DNA of 64,000 bases from CAMAXB01 sp964476565 (GTDB lineage Bacteria; Verrucomicrobiota; Verrucomicrobiia; Opitutales; Opitutaceae): assembly GCA_964476565.1 (NCBI GenBank), contig CAYZBG010000014.1:1-64000 (forward strand). Direction: 5' to 3'. Both the position numbers and the translations under genes were made by a program. This document shows, in pieces, positions 52,849 through 63,260 of this stretch (positions are counted from its first letter, which is position 1; every line of letters begins with the position of its first letter). Below the pieces are notes generated by a model, which saw only the letters and a program-made list of their open reading frames with translations, made no database searches and was not told the origin of the DNA.

Positions 52849-55659
52849 TTACCTGCGCGACGCCGCTTCGCGCTCGGTCAGGGCATCACGCAAGGTTGTG
52901 AGCATCGATGCCGCGGTGAAGGGCTTGGTAAGGAAAAACTTCACGCCTTCCTGGGCCGCCTGCGCCTTGCCGGATTTGCCAGCGTACCCGCTCACCGCCA
53001 CGATGCACACCTTGGGATCGAGGCGGCGCAGCGCCGAGATCAAGGCCGAGCCATCCATTACCGGCATCATCATGTCGGTGAGCACCAGCGCGATCTCGTC
53101 CCGATGCAGGGCATAGATGCCCACTGCCTGGGCCCCGTCTTCCGCCGTCACGACGCGATACCCGTGGCTCTGCAAAGTCTGGCGCGTGATCTCCACGATC
53201 GACGGTTCGTCGTCGACCACCAGCACGAGTTGCCCCTGTCCGCGGGGCAGATCTTCCACCCGCTCGGATTCGCCACCGGCCAAGTCGTCATGCGCCTCAA
53301 GCGCCGGCAGGTAGATCTTGAAGGTCGCCCCGCGTTTCGGCTCGCTCGCGACATTCATGAAGCCGCCGTGCGACCGTACGATGCCGATGGCCGTGGAGAG
53401 ACCGAGCCCGGTCCCCTGGCCCACGTCCTTGGTGGTGAAAAAGGGCTCGAAGATGCGATCGATGATCTCCGGCGGTATGCCCATGCCGGTGTCGGACACC
53501 TGCAGCTCGACGTAACGGCCGGGACTGACCTGCCGGTTCATCGCCGAATACTGCGCGTCGAGCACGAGGTTGCCTGCCTTCAGACTGATGGTGCCGCCGC
53601 CGGGCATCGCGTCGCGCGCATTCACACATAGATTGAGCAGGACCTGCTGCAGCTGGGTCGGGTCGCCCGCCACCAGCCACAGATCCGACTGCACCTGCAC
53701 GTCCATCTGCACGTTCTTCGGAAAGGTGTTCGATACGATTGCCCGCAGCTCGCGCAGGAGATGACCGAAGTGCACCGAAACCCGCGCCCCCTCGACGCCC
53801 CGCGCAAAGGAGAGCACCTGCTTGACGAGTTCGGCGCCCCGGCGGGCGCTGCGCTCGATGGTGGACAGGATCTCCTCGGGCGAATCCCCGGGCTCCAGAT
53901 GCTTCAGGAGGTCCACCCCCATGGTGATGGGCGCCAGCAGATTGTTCAGATCGTGGGCAATGCCCCCGGCAAGCGTGCCCAGGCTTCCCATGCGCTGGGC
54001 GCGCAGGAACTGTTCCTCCAGGCGTTTCCGTTCGGTCGCATCGGTGTCGATGAGCAGCAGGGATCGCGCCTCTCCTCGTTCGTCGCGCAGCAGCGTCCAA
54101 CGCGCATCGACGGTGAGCACCCGCAGAGTCTTCGCCACCTTGCGCAGCTCGCCCGTCCACGCCCCGTGCTCGCGCACGGTATGGTCGGCTTCGGCCAGAC
54201 GGGCGGGGTCCACTTTGAACAGGGTTTCCAACAGCCGACCCTTCGCCTCGTCGGCCGTCCAGCCGTAGAGCCGTTCCGCGCCGCGGCTCCAGAACGTGAT
54301 TCGGTGGGCCAGGTCGCACACCATGATCGCGTCCCGCGCATCATCGATCAGCGCGGCCTGCTCGCGCACCTTCTCGTCCGCCAGCTTTCGCTCCGAAATG
54401 TCGATCAGGCCCCCCACCATGCGGCAGGCGATGCCCGCGGTGTCGTACAACGCCTGGCCGGTGGCACTGACCCAGACATAATCGCCTGCCTTGCGGCGCA
54501 ACCGGTACTCGACGCGGTACGGAACGCGGTCCGGCGAAAAGTGCGCCGCGAGCGCCTGCTTGACGCGACCAAGATCGTCCGGGTGCACCTGGTTGAAGAA
54601 CGCGTTCGCGGTGGTCGCGAATTCGCCGGGGGCAAAGCCCACCAACTCGAGAAAACGCGGCGAAAAATAGCATTCGTCCGTTTCGCGGTTCCAGTCCCAG
54701 ATCGCAGCCGTCGAGCCGCTCACCACGAGTTGGAAGCGCTCCTCACTTGCCCGCAGTTTCAGCTCCGCCTGCTTGCGGGCGGTGATATCGAGCGTGGTGC
54801 CCACGATCTGGACGGCGTGACCGGCGTCATCGACCACCGTTCGTCCCCGTTGCTCCACCCAGCGCAGCGACCCATCCGGCCGCATGATGCGATGCTCGAT
54901 GGCCAGCGCTCCGCCCGTCTCGAGCATCCGAGCCCGGGCCTCGGCCAACCGGGCTCGGTCGTCGGGGTGCACCCGCGCAATGAACTCCGCAAACGTCGGT
55001 ACGAATGAGCCCGGCTCGCACCCGAAGATGCGGTAGATTTCATCCGACCACGCCAGGCTACCTTCAGTCAGGTCGTGCGTCCAACTGCCCAGATGCGCGA
55101 TCGCCTGGGCCCGCGAGAGGCTGGTCTCGCTCTCTCGCAGGGCCGCCTCCACCCGCCGCTGCTCGCGCAATTGCCGGCGCAATTGCAGCTGGGTCATGAC
55201 GTGGCGGCTGAGCACGTTCAGCGCCCGCAGCTGCTCGGGACGAAGCTGCCGGGGCTGGCGATCGATCACACAAAGCGTGCCCAACGCCTCTCCATCCGGC
55301 GTCACGAGTGGAGACCCGGCATAGAAACGGATTCCTGGTTCGCCGACCACAAAGGGGTTGGTGTTGAAGCGAGGATCGAGGGTGGCATCCGGCACAATGA
55401 GGTTCTCTGCCGGACGCTGGATTGCATGGGCGCAGAAGGCATGGTCGCGCGGCGTCTCCGAAACGGTCAGCCCCACCTTCGCCTTGAACCACTGGCGGGA
55501 GGAATCGACGAGGCTGATCAACGCGATCGGCGTCTCGCAGATCTGCGCCGCAAGATCGGCGATGTCGTCGAACTCCGCCTCCGGCGCCGTGTCAACGATG
55601 GCGAACTCGCTCAGCGCAGCCAGTCGGCGGGCCTCGTTCTCCGGGAGTGGGGCGTTCAC
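52849..55659 (-). CDS. Hybrid sensor histidine kinase (GAF-PAS-PAS-PAS-kinase-receiver)
   Basis: A 936-residue soluble kinase from the GTG at 55659. A GAF domain (about 15-160, with CAHAIQRPAENLIVPDA) is followed by three PAS/PAC modules (about 180-295, 300-425 and 430-545). The phosphoacceptor is H569 in GGIAHDLNNLL. The HATPase has VSDTGMGIPP and GQGTGLGLSTAIGI. A C-terminal receiver has D862 (TDMMMPVMDG) and K912. No transmembrane segment is seen, so it likely senses a cytoplasmic signal. It is convergent with the ebo operon. An ORF extension upstream to 55824 has no domain. Confidence 0.92.
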   Translation of the reverse strand: MNAPLPENEARRLAALSEFAIVDTAPEAEFDDIADLAAQICETPIALISLVDSSRQWFKAKVGLTVSETPRDHAFCAHAIQRPAENLIVPDATLDPRFNTNPFVVGEPGIRFYAGSPLVTPDGEALGTLCVIDRQPRQLRPEQLRALNVLSRHVMTQLQLRRQLREQRRVEAALRESETSLSRAQAIAHLGSWTHDLTEGSLAWSDEIYRIFGCEPGSFVPTFAEFIARVHPDDRARLAEARARMLETGGALAIEHRIMRPDGSLRWVEQRGRTVVDDAGHAVQIVGTTLDITARKQAELKLRASEERFQLVVSGSTAAIWDWNRETDECYFSPRFLELVGFAPGEFATTANAFFNQVHPDDLGRVKQALAAHFSPDRVPYRVEYRLRRKAGDYVWVSATGQALYDTAGIACRMVGGLIDISERKLADEKVREQAALIDDARDAIMVCDLAHRITFWSRGAERLYGWTADEAKGRLLETLFKVDPARLAEADHTVREHGAWTGELRKVAKTLRVLTVDARWTLLRDERGEARSLLLIDTDATERKRLEEQFLRAQRMGSLGTLAGGIAHDLNNLLAPITMGVDLLKHLEPGDSPEEILSTIERSARRGAELVKQVLSFARGVEGARVSVHFGHLLRELRAIVSNTFPKNVQMDVQVQSDLWLVAGDPTQLQQVLLNLCVNARDAMPGGGTISLKAGNLVLDAQYSAMNRQVSPGRYVELQVSDTGMGIPPEIIDRIFEPFFTTKDVGQGTGLGLSTAIGIVRSHGGFMNVASEPKRGATFKIYLPALEAHDDLAGGESERVEDLPRGQGQLVLVVDDEPSIVEITRQTLQSHGYRVVTAEDGAQAVGIYALHRDEIALVLTDMMMPVMDGSALISALRRLDPKVCIVAVSGYAGKSGKAQAAQEGVKFFLTKPFTAASMLTTLRDALTEREAASRR

Positions 55660-56010
55660 GGGGCCATGTTCGCACACCGGGCCGGGTATACCAGAGGGAA
55701 AGAGCGCAAGTGGATAACAGCGGCAAGGATGCCACCGCAAGAAACGCCCCAAAAACACCCGGAAACGCAGCGCCGGCCGCGCGCATCCGTGGGAAAATGC
55801 GACAATGAGGAGTCCCTCCGCCATGAAAACTCATCATCCCACTCCCAACCCCGATCGCCCCGGCGCCACCGCCCAGCCGGCATCCGCCTTCCCCAAAGCC
55901 GCCGCCTCCGACCGCGCTCATCCGCTCCACTCCCTCCCCGCCATGGACCAACGTCCGAAGGTCAACCGCTCCGGTGCCACGCAACGCCGACGGGCCCATC
56001 CGCCCAAATT
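55660..56010. other. 351-base region between the hybrid kinase and the RND pump gene
   Basis: No confident gene. A 63-codon frame (55823-56014, plus strand, MKTHHPTPNPDRPG...) ends with its stop overlapping the RND gene's stop. It is Pro/Ala/Arg-rich with no family I recognise; I give it about 0.2 confidence. Overlapping open frames on the minus strand look like shadows. The promoter of the kinase gene should be here, but no clear hexamers are seen. Confidence 0.4.
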
Positions 56011-59000
56011 CTAGGTGCCACTCCGCACCGGCTCCTCCGGCCGCACGCGCGCCTCCCGCGCCAGTCGTCGCTCCCAGTACCAGGTGAAGAAGACGGGCAC
56101 GGAGAACAACGACACGAGGTCGAAGATCATTCCACCGACCACCGGCAGGATCATCGGCACCATCAGCTCCGATCCCCGGCCCGTGGACCACAGCACCGGG
56201 ATAAGTGACAGTAGCGTGGTCATGTTCGTCATCACGGCCGGCCGGCGGCGGCGCAACCCGGCGAGAAACACCCGCCGGTTGACCTCCTCGACCGTGCCAG
56301 GGTGGGTCTTGAACTGCCCCTGGAGGTAGGTTCCGAGCAGGATGCCGTCATTGAACATCACGCCCAGCAGCACGAGAAAACCCACGACCACCGCCGTGGT
56401 CATCTCGACATCCCAGAGCCACACAAACAGGAAACCGCCCGCCGTAGTGACCACGGCATTACAGAGCAGGATGATCGCGGTGATCAGCCACGAGCGCGTG
56501 CCAACGTAGATCAGCACGACCATCACCAGTCCCGAAACGGCGATGATCCCGCGCAGGGTTTCGTCCGCCTTCAGCTTCTGCTCGTAACGACCAACCCAGC
56601 GGTAGGTCGCCCCCGGGGGAAGTTCGAGGGTTCCGTCCGCCAGCGCCGCCCGCAGCCGGACGTCGGCATCGCGCACGACCTCCACCTCGCCGCGCCCGCG
56701 GGCATTCAGCAGCACGTACTGCGTGCGTTTGCCTCCCTCCGAGCGGATCGCCATCGGTCCGATGGTGTAGGTCAGCCCGGCTTCGCTCGGACGTTCCCCT
56801 GCCAACCGCAGCCGGCCGGACGCCGCCGCCGCGGCCACCGCAGCCGGAACCGGATCGCCTGCCGGCACGGTGAGCTCGGCCCGCCGCTCGTCCAGCACGA
56901 CATAATTGCGCTGTTCCGACAGCGTCAGCTCGGTCAGGAATGCCGCGGCGCCGGGATCGTCGGCGGTAAACTCCAGCGTATGGACCCGCGGAACGGCCAG
57001 CAGACTGGCGAGCGGAATCGCACCGTGGCCTTCGGTCACCGCCACCTGGACTTGCAGGAGTTCATCGGGATCGTCACGCCGCTCCCGCGCATAACGAATG
57101 CGCACCGGGTAACGCAGAGCACCCTCCACGGAGTACGTCACCGCCATGCCGCCCAGCGCCACTTCCACCGTGCGCATGACCTGTTCGCTGGTCAGGCCAA
57201 ACCGGGCCAGACGGGCCGGATCGAGGCGGATCTCGGCATAGGGTTTGCCTCCCTCACGCTGCATCTGCACGTCCACGGCACCCGGGGTCGGCTGGATGAC
57301 CTTCTCGGCCCGCTCGGCGAATCGTTCCAGGGCATCGGTGTCGTCACCCAGCACCTGCAGCGCGATCAGGCTGCGAATGCCGGTCGAGAGCATCACCACC
57401 CGGGTCTCGATCGGCTGCAGCCAGCTCGGGGCCGCACCGGGGATGTCGCTGATGGCCGCCAACGCTGCCCGCACTTCGTCGAGCGTGCGCGGCCGCACCT
57501 CCACGCTCCCGTCGGCGCGCGTGATCTCGTGGGCCGGCCATTCGGCATAAGGCTTCAGCAGCACCACGGTTTCGATCATTCCGATCGGGGCCGGATCCAG
57601 GGCGGTCTCGGCCCGCCCCATCTTGCCCATGACACCCGCCACCTCGGGGATCGCTTCGATCTGCCGGTTCTGGGCCAGCATCAACCGCTGGGTTTCTCCC
57701 AGGCCGCCGGTCGCCGGGATCGAGGGCATGAACAGCAGGCTGCCCTCGTCCAACGGGGGCAGAAAACTGGAGCCCACCCCGGGAAACCAACGCGTCATCG
57801 CCCGATCAAGCGTGGTGGCGGAGAAATCAGCCCCGGCGGCGGCGAACACCTGGCGCAGCGGCCAGCTGAGCGTGGGCCAGCCGGCGCCGAGCAGGTAGCC
57901 ACCACCCGCCATCGCCGCGATCACCAGGGTGAACGCGACCTTGTGCCGCAGGATGCGCACGTACGCCCATTCATAGGCGACGTGAATCCCCCGGCTCATC
58001 GGATTCTCCTCGTAGTTGACGAGTCGCTCCCGGCCGATCCGCCACACGACCGAGCCCACGAGCAGCGCGAAGAGCGGCGCAAACAGCCAGCCAGGCACGG
58101 TCAGCACCCATCGGCCATGATCCATCGGCAGCGACCATCCGTCGCGCCAGAACCAACCGAACGCGACGCCCGCTCCGACTCCCGTGAGCGCCACCAGCAC
58201 CGTCCGGCGGACCTGCCAAGGCGGCAGCAACAGGCGACACAGCACCGGCACCAACAGCGTGCCAAACAAGACTGCCCCGCTGATTGCGAGCGACTTGGTC
58301 AGCGCGAGCGGCTCAAACAGCCGCCCCGCCTGATCGGTCAACGCAAAGATCGGCAGGAAACCGATGACCGTGGTCGCGGCCGAGGTGAGCAGGGGCCGGG
58401 CAACTTCCTGCGCCCCCTGCACCACCGTGTCGATGATCTCAGCATCGAACGGAGACACCGGCATCGGCCGACCTTCCCTCCGGCAGCGGGCCTGCAAATC
58501 GACCAGGTGCTGCGTGATGTTCTCCGTCATGATGATGCCGAAATCCACCATCACCCCGATCGCGATCGCGATGCCCGCGAGGCTCATGATGTTGGCCCCG
58601 ACCCCGGCGAGATGCATGACGAGGAACGTGAAGAGCATGCCCAAGGGCAGACTCACCGCCACCGCCAGACTGGCGCGCACGTGCAGCAAAAAGGCGACCA
58701 CCACGATGACCGTGGTGATCACGGCCTCCTGCAGGGTGTTGGTCACCGTGGCGGTGGTCTCACGGATCAGCTGGGAACGGTCGTAGAAGGGAACAACCGT
58801 CAACGACTCCGCGGTAAACGTCGGACCCAGGTCGGCCAGGCGCCGCTTGACCGCATTGATCACCGTCTTCGGATCTTCCTGGACCCGCATGCCGATGATT
58901 GCGCCCACGTGTTCCTGATAGCCATCCGCCAGCAGTCCCTGCCGGAACTGCCCGCCCAGACGCACCTCCGCAATGTCGCCGAGGCGCAGACCCGCGCCCT

Positions 59001-59739
59001 TCAATCGGTCGCCACGAATGACAATGTTCTCCACATCCTCGACCGAACGCAGGAAGCCGACTCCGCGAATCATTGTCTCGACGCCGCTCTGCTCCACGCT
59101 CATCGCGCCGACATCACGACCGGCCGACTGCACCGCCATCATCAGCATGTCCACCGTGATGCCCTGCTCCTCGAGGCGATTGGGATCCACGTCGATCTGG
59201 TACTCGCGCACGACCCCGCCCGCCGGCGCCACTTCCGCCACGCCCGGCACCGCCCGGAGCGCGGGCACAACCACCTGGTCCAACAGGTAGCGCTTGCTCT
59301 CCAGATCGCGCGGCCCCTGCAGCGTGAACGCATAGACCTGACCCATGGCCGTCGCATCCGGTCCGAGGCGGGCGTTCACTCCGGCTGGCAGCAGCCCGGA
59401 AAGCTGCGAGAGGCGCTCCAGCACCCGGGTCCGGCACTCATACAAGTCCCGGTTCTCCTCGAAAATCACGTACAGGTAACTTGCCCCATAGAGCGACATG
59501 CCGCGCACCGTCTGCACCCCGGGCAGGCCCTGGAGTTCGCGCGCGAGACGCGCGGTGACCTGCTGGTCCATGTCTTGCGGACTCTTGCCCGGCCATTCGG
59601 CCCAGACGATCACCTGGTTGTCGCTCAGGTCGGGAATCGCATCGACCGGCACCTGGCGCCACGCCCACAGCCCGGCGACAGCCAGGCCCAAGGCGGCAGC
59701 GAGAGTCAGAAAGGAGTTGCGGATGAAGAAGGAGAGCAT
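56011..59739 (-). CDS. cusA: Heavy-metal efflux RND pump, CusA/CzcA type
   Basis: A 1242-residue inner-membrane pump that exports metal ions through a tripartite system. PVDAIPDLSDNQVIVWAEWPG opens the HME-RND family, GVGSSFLPPLDEGSLLFMPS lies in the large loop, and twelve hydrophobic segments are spread as expected. The ATG at 59739 gives the usual start (MLSFFIRNSFLT). Compared with E. coli CusA (1047 residues) it is longer; one extra block of about 75 residues lies before GPMAIRSEGGKRTQYV (near 56770-57000), between strands of the C-terminal periplasmic half. Its partners upstream are damaged. The metal is unproven; copper or silver is inferred from the YHS/metal-binding neighbours. Confidence 0.93.
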   Translation of the reverse strand: MLSFFIRNSFLTLAAALGLAVAGLWAWRQVPVDAIPDLSDNQVIVWAEWPGKSPQDMDQQVTARLARELQGLPGVQTVRGMSLYGASYLYVIFEENRDLYECRTRVLERLSQLSGLLPAGVNARLGPDATAMGQVYAFTLQGPRDLESKRYLLDQVVVPALRAVPGVAEVAPAGGVVREYQIDVDPNRLEEQGITVDMLMMAVQSAGRDVGAMSVEQSGVETMIRGVGFLRSVEDVENIVIRGDRLKGAGLRLGDIAEVRLGGQFRQGLLADGYQEHVGAIIGMRVQEDPKTVINAVKRRLADLGPTFTAESLTVVPFYDRSQLIRETTATVTNTLQEAVITTVIVVVAFLLHVRASLAVAVSLPLGMLFTFLVMHLAGVGANIMSLAGIAIAIGVMVDFGIIMTENITQHLVDLQARCRREGRPMPVSPFDAEIIDTVVQGAQEVARPLLTSAATTVIGFLPIFALTDQAGRLFEPLALTKSLAISGAVLFGTLLVPVLCRLLLPPWQVRRTVLVALTGVGAGVAFGWFWRDGWSLPMDHGRWVLTVPGWLFAPLFALLVGSVVWRIGRERLVNYEENPMSRGIHVAYEWAYVRILRHKVAFTLVIAAMAGGGYLLGAGWPTLSWPLRQVFAAAGADFSATTLDRAMTRWFPGVGSSFLPPLDEGSLLFMPSIPATGGLGETQRLMLAQNRQIEAIPEVAGVMGKMGRAETALDPAPIGMIETVVLLKPYAEWPAHEITRADGSVEVRPRTLDEVRAALAAISDIPGAAPSWLQPIETRVVMLSTGIRSLIALQVLGDDTDALERFAERAEKVIQPTPGAVDVQMQREGGKPYAEIRLDPARLARFGLTSEQVMRTVEVALGGMAVTYSVEGALRYPVRIRYARERRDDPDELLQVQVAVTEGHGAIPLASLLAVPRVHTLEFTADDPGAAAFLTELTLSEQRNYVVLDERRAELTVPAGDPVPAAVAAAAASGRLRLAGERPSEAGLTYTIGPMAIRSEGGKRTQYVLLNARGRGEVEVVRDADVRLRAALADGTLELPPGATYRWVGRYEQKLKADETLRGIIAVSGLVMVVLIYVGTRSWLITAIILLCNAVVTTAGGFLFVWLWDVEMTTAVVVGFLVLLGVMFNDGILLGTYLQGQFKTHPGTVEEVNRRVFLAGLRRRRPAVMTNMTTLLSLIPVLWSTGRGSELMVPMILPVVGGMIFDLVSLFSVPVFFTWYWERRLAREARVRPEEPVRSGT

Positions 59740-59818
59740 GCGAACGTCGCGCACCGTCCGTGCGGGACAAGAAGAACGACCGTGGAAGGGGAACTCGGCT
59801 CGGAGCGAAACTCCGCCG

Positions 59819-61142
59819 TCAATGTTGATGCGCCGGTGCCGGCGCCGTGGCTCCGAGCGGGAAAAGCAGGCTCGGCGTACCGGCAAGCTGGGCCTGACTA
59901 TCGATCAGGAACGCACCTTGTGTCGCCACCTCGTCACCCGGCGCGAGCCCGGCGCGCACCACGTAAAGGTCATTGCCCGACTCGTCCTCGATCCGGGGAC
60001 CAAGAGCGAGCGCGGCGAGCTCGAACCGGGCCCGGCCGTCGCGCTGCCGCTCCGCGAGGCGCCAGGCCACATGCCGGACGCCGGTGGAAAGCACCGCCGT
60101 CTTCGGGACCAGCGTGAAGGTGCCCCACGTCTCCGGTTGCGAGGGATCGGCCGCCGTGGCGTCGCCCGCCAGCACGGCCTCAATGCGCGCCTCCACCAGG
60201 CTGCCCGGCAGCAGGCGGCCCGCCGGGTCCCGCAAGTGCAGGTGCACTTCCCGGGTACGGATCTCCAAATTCAGTTCGGGCGCCACCCACGCGACACTCG
60301 CCTGCACGTCCGGCAGTTCACCGGCGTCATCCGACGCCAGCCGCACCGGCTGCCCCACCCGCAACCAGTGTGCCCGGGTTTCCGGGACATGGATGACCAC
60401 CATGTAGGCCGCGGGATCCACCAGACGAAGCAGCGGGGCGTCGGCCATCACTTCCTGCCCGACCTGCGGCAGCGCGCTGGTCATCGCCTCGCCCTCCAGC
60501 GCGAGCACGACCCGACCGGCGAACGGCGTGGTGATCGTAATCGTATCCACGGGATCACCACCCGCAATCACTGCATCGGCAACGGCCGGCAGGTTCCAGC
60601 GCGCAAAGCGCTGCGCGAGTGCACGGATGGCGGACTGGTCTCCGAGTTTCACAGCGGCGGCGAGCTCCGCCTGCGCCGCATACGCCTCGGGGCTGTACAG
60701 GTCCACCACCGGCGCCCCCGCCTCGATCAGAGTCCCGGGATGGCGCGCCGCCTCATGCCGCTTCACCACGCGCCCACCGACCCGCGGGATCACAACCTGG
60801 AGCGTGCGGTCATCGTAGCGCACCGCGCCGTAGGCCCGCACCCGCGCGCGCCGGGCCCGACGTCACCGTCGCGAGCTGCACGTCCATGCGGCGTTGCTGC
60901 TCCCGCGTAAGTTCTCCCGCCGTCACCCGCGTCATCTGCATGCCGCAGACCGGGCAGTCGCCCGGACGGTTTCCGATGAAGTCCATCATCGGACAGGCCC
61001 AACGCTCACCCGTTGGACCGGCCGCGTTCTCCTGTCCGGCCACAGGCGTCACGAAGAGGATGTTGCGCGGCAACAGCGCCACGGCTCCGCCACCCACGAG
61101 CAGGCCGGCGAGACCGATGAGAAGGAGCGGAGGCGGACGCAT
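59819..61142 (-). pseudogene. cusB: RND periplasmic adaptor CusB, interrupted by a frameshift
   Basis: The N-terminal part (from 61142) has a membrane anchor and the heavy-metal-binding motif WACPMMDFIGNRPGDCPVCGM, ending at LATVTSGPARA. The reading frame then runs into a stop after 110 residues. The rest of the adaptor (RAYGAVRYDDRTL onward, 340 residues) is open in another frame from 60841 to 59819, with barrel-sandwich and beta domains. The two frames meet at a CG-rich run (60841-60850), where one extra base would rejoin them. Either a real frameshift or a sequencing error in this run would explain it. If real, the adaptor is not made in one piece. Confidence 0.82.
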
Positions 61143-61148
61143 GGCGGT

Positions 61149-61559
61149 TCAGCGTTTGACGACTTCGTTCTTGAGGTAGACGGGGCCGTAACGGTCCGGC
61201 TCCGCCTTGAACTTCGGCGGGCACATCCGGCAACCGAAGCCAATGACTTTGCCCTGATACTCGGCCGTCGGAAGGCGGGGGTCGACGTCCATGCCGCAGA
61301 TGGCGCACACGGTGTTGACGGGCTGACCGGCGGAGGGCGCCGCGACATTCACGGGAGACGCCGCTGCCGGGGTGCCGTGCCCGTGACCGGCATGCTCGCC
61401 GGTCGCCGCCGCGTTGGTCACCATCGGGACGTAATCGCCGCCGTGGGCCGCAGCGGCCGTCGCGTCGGCCTCCGGAGAAAACAGCGCCGCGCGAACCACG
61501 AGCGCGGCGAGCGCTCCCGCGGCAAAGGTGCCGGCAAAAACAAAGAGGGATTTGATCAT
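61149..61559 (-). CDS. Periplasmic YHS-type metal-binding protein
   Basis: A 136-residue exported or membrane-anchored protein. A hydrophobic N-terminus (MIKSLFVFAGTFAAGALAAL) is followed by a His-rich linker (EHAGHGHG). The C-terminal VCAICGMDVDPRLPTAEYQGKVIGFGCRMC has the CxxCGM and GFGC pattern of YHS metal-binding domains. It starts 4 bases inside the cusC remnant's end and stops 6 bases before cusB. It probably hands metal to the pump or senses it. Confidence 0.82.
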   Translation of the reverse strand: MIKSLFVFAGTFAAGALAALVVRAALFSPEADATAAAAHGGDYVPMVTNAAATGEHAGHGHGTPAAASPVNVAAPSAGQPVNTVCAICGMDVDPRLPTAEYQGKVIGFGCRMCPPKFKAEPDRYGPVYLKNEVVKR

Positions 61560-62806
61560 GGTGAAACAGGGATAGAGGGATGGAAAAAGCGGTCAGCCGG
61601 CACGTAGCGCCACAGTTCGGCCCGCGCGATCCGGACCGTGAGATCGGCTTGGATCAGCTGGAGCCGGGTGTCGGTGGCTTGTTCGAGCAGCTCGACGAGC
61701 TGCAGCACCGTGGAGTCGCCCGTGCCGCCCACGCCGGCCGTCCTCACGAGCGTGTCGTACTCGGTCTCGAGCCGCGCCAGGGTTTCCGATCCGAGCCGGT
61801 GCGCTGTCTCGGCCAGGCGCTCCGCCCGCTCGACCCGGGTCAGCGTCGATCGAATCCGAAACTGCGCTGACTGGCCCTCGGCTTCCGCCGCACTTCGATC
61901 AGCCTCGGCCGCCCGCGCTTCGGCCGCGGCATACTGCCGGCTGCGCCAGGGAATCTCGGACATGAAGGCCACGCCAACGATGTCCTCGTCGCCCATGGCC
62001 GTGCGCTCGCGTTCCAGCCGCAGCCCGACCGCCGTCATGGGCCGTGCGCCGGCCCGGGCCATCTTTGCCATCGCGGTCGCTTCGTCCGCACGCGCCGATG
62101 CGAGGCGGATGGCAGCTACATCGACTTCCGCCACGTCGTCGACCGACGGCACCGCAAACGGCGGCAACGGCGCTCCGGGCGGAAGGCCCAGGCGTCCCCG
62201 GGCTGCAGCCAGTGCGTCCTCCGCCATCGTGCGTTCCTGCTCGATCATCACCGTCATCGACGCGAGCCGAGTTTCGACCGTCAGGCGGTCGGCGAGACGG
62301 ACGTCCGATCCCGCACCAAGACGGATTTCCATGGCGCGTAATACCGCCTGCAACCGGCCAACCTGCGTAGTCAGGAGCCGGATACGTTCCGTCGCGGCTT
62401 CGCCCTAGGCCAGGGCCATCGCCGTGTCGGCCGCCAGTTCGCCCGCCATGAGCGCATAGTCCGCCTGCGCCATGGACACGCCTGCGACCGCCCGCTCACG
62501 GTCCGCCGCGCGCTCACCGCGCCGCGGGAGCGGCTGGCGCACGTTCAATTCATACATGGTCGCGCGCTCGCCCATCGGACCGTTCATCCGCGACGCCATT
62601 CCCTCCACCTCCGGGTCCGGCAGCCGCCCGGACGAGGCCACGCGCGCCTGCGCCGCATCGGCGCGGTGCGCGGCCGCCTTGAGCAGCGGCGCCTCCGCCA
62701 CCGCCTGCAGCAGCGCGTGCTGCGCCTCAGCCGGCTCCGCCGCGCCGGCGGTGGCCGGCAGGCCCGAAGCCGCCCAGAGCAAGAGCAAGGTTCCGTGGAT
62801 ACGCAT
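61556..62806 (-). pseudogene. cusC: Outer-membrane efflux protein CusC (TolC family), split by an in-frame stop
   Basis: From the ATG at 62806 a signal peptide (ending near AGA) and the first TolC-type helices run to ADTAMALA, where TAG (62405-62407) interrupts. After the stop the same frame continues as GEAATERIRLLTTQVGRLQAV through the rest of the protein to 61556 (LYV-like SIPVSP end). The sequence on both sides is one continuous reading frame with normal codon use, so a single base change from GAG, CAG or AAG would explain it. The second fragment could start internally, but a split outer-membrane tunnel is unlikely to work. Confidence 0.85.
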
Positions 62807-62836
62807 GACGAAGCGGGCCGGCGGCACGCCAAGAGG

Positions 62837-63220
62837 TTACTTGCCCGCCTTGGCTGCGACAGCCTGGTCGAGCTTCGCGATGTACGTCGCGGGCTCCTTC
62901 AGAAAGTCATCGCCACATCCCTCGCAGCAGAAGACCACGAGGCGGTCCGCTTTGCCCGACACGCGATACACCCACTCCGACGGCTTGCCCATGCTGCCGA
63001 GCTTTTCGTCGGACGTGAGGCAGGCATTGAGCGGGTAGGCCTTGCGCGCCTTTTCCAGCCAGGCCGCATCGACGTCGGCCGCCGGGACGAGTTTGCCGGC
63101 CGCCGCTTCAGCCTTGGCCTTGCCATGATCGTGACCGTGCCCGGATTGGGCCGTGAGGCTGGCACCGGAGAGGAGGAACGCCGCGGCAAACACGGCGGGG
63201 AGGATGGATTTGATCAGCAT
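62837..63220 (-). CDS. Exported Cys-rich metal-binding protein at the head of the efflux operon
   Basis: A 127-residue protein. A signal peptide (MLIKSILPAVFAAAFLLSGA) precedes a His-rich stretch (GHGHDHG) and a domain with LNACLTSDEKLGSMGK and LVVFCCEGCGDDFLKEP, close to the Cys pattern of YHS-type proteins. It probably binds a soft metal in the periplasm. It lies 30 bases before cusC. No Shine-Dalgarno is visible before the ATG at 63220; an in-frame GTG at 63238 is possible. Confidence 0.75.
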   Translation of the reverse strand: MLIKSILPAVFAAAFLLSGASLTAQSGHGHDHGKAKAEAAAGKLVPAADVDAAWLEKARKAYPLNACLTSDEKLGSMGKPSEWVYRVSGKADRLVVFCCEGCGDDFLKEPATYIAKLDQAVAAKAGK

Positions 63221-63260
63221 AGTGAAAGGAGAGTTCACAGGGCTTTACACCGCAGGACCG

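Noticed and set aside
56302..60117. Very long frame (1271 codons) opposite cusA and cusB
   Set aside because: Typical high-GC antisense composition (His/Arg/Gln-rich) with no recognisable domain; cusA is unmistakable on the other strand.
62405..62407. TAG in cusC read as pyrrolysine or another recoded residue
   Set aside because: No pyrrolysine genes are seen, the family is not known for it, and a single base change explains the stop.
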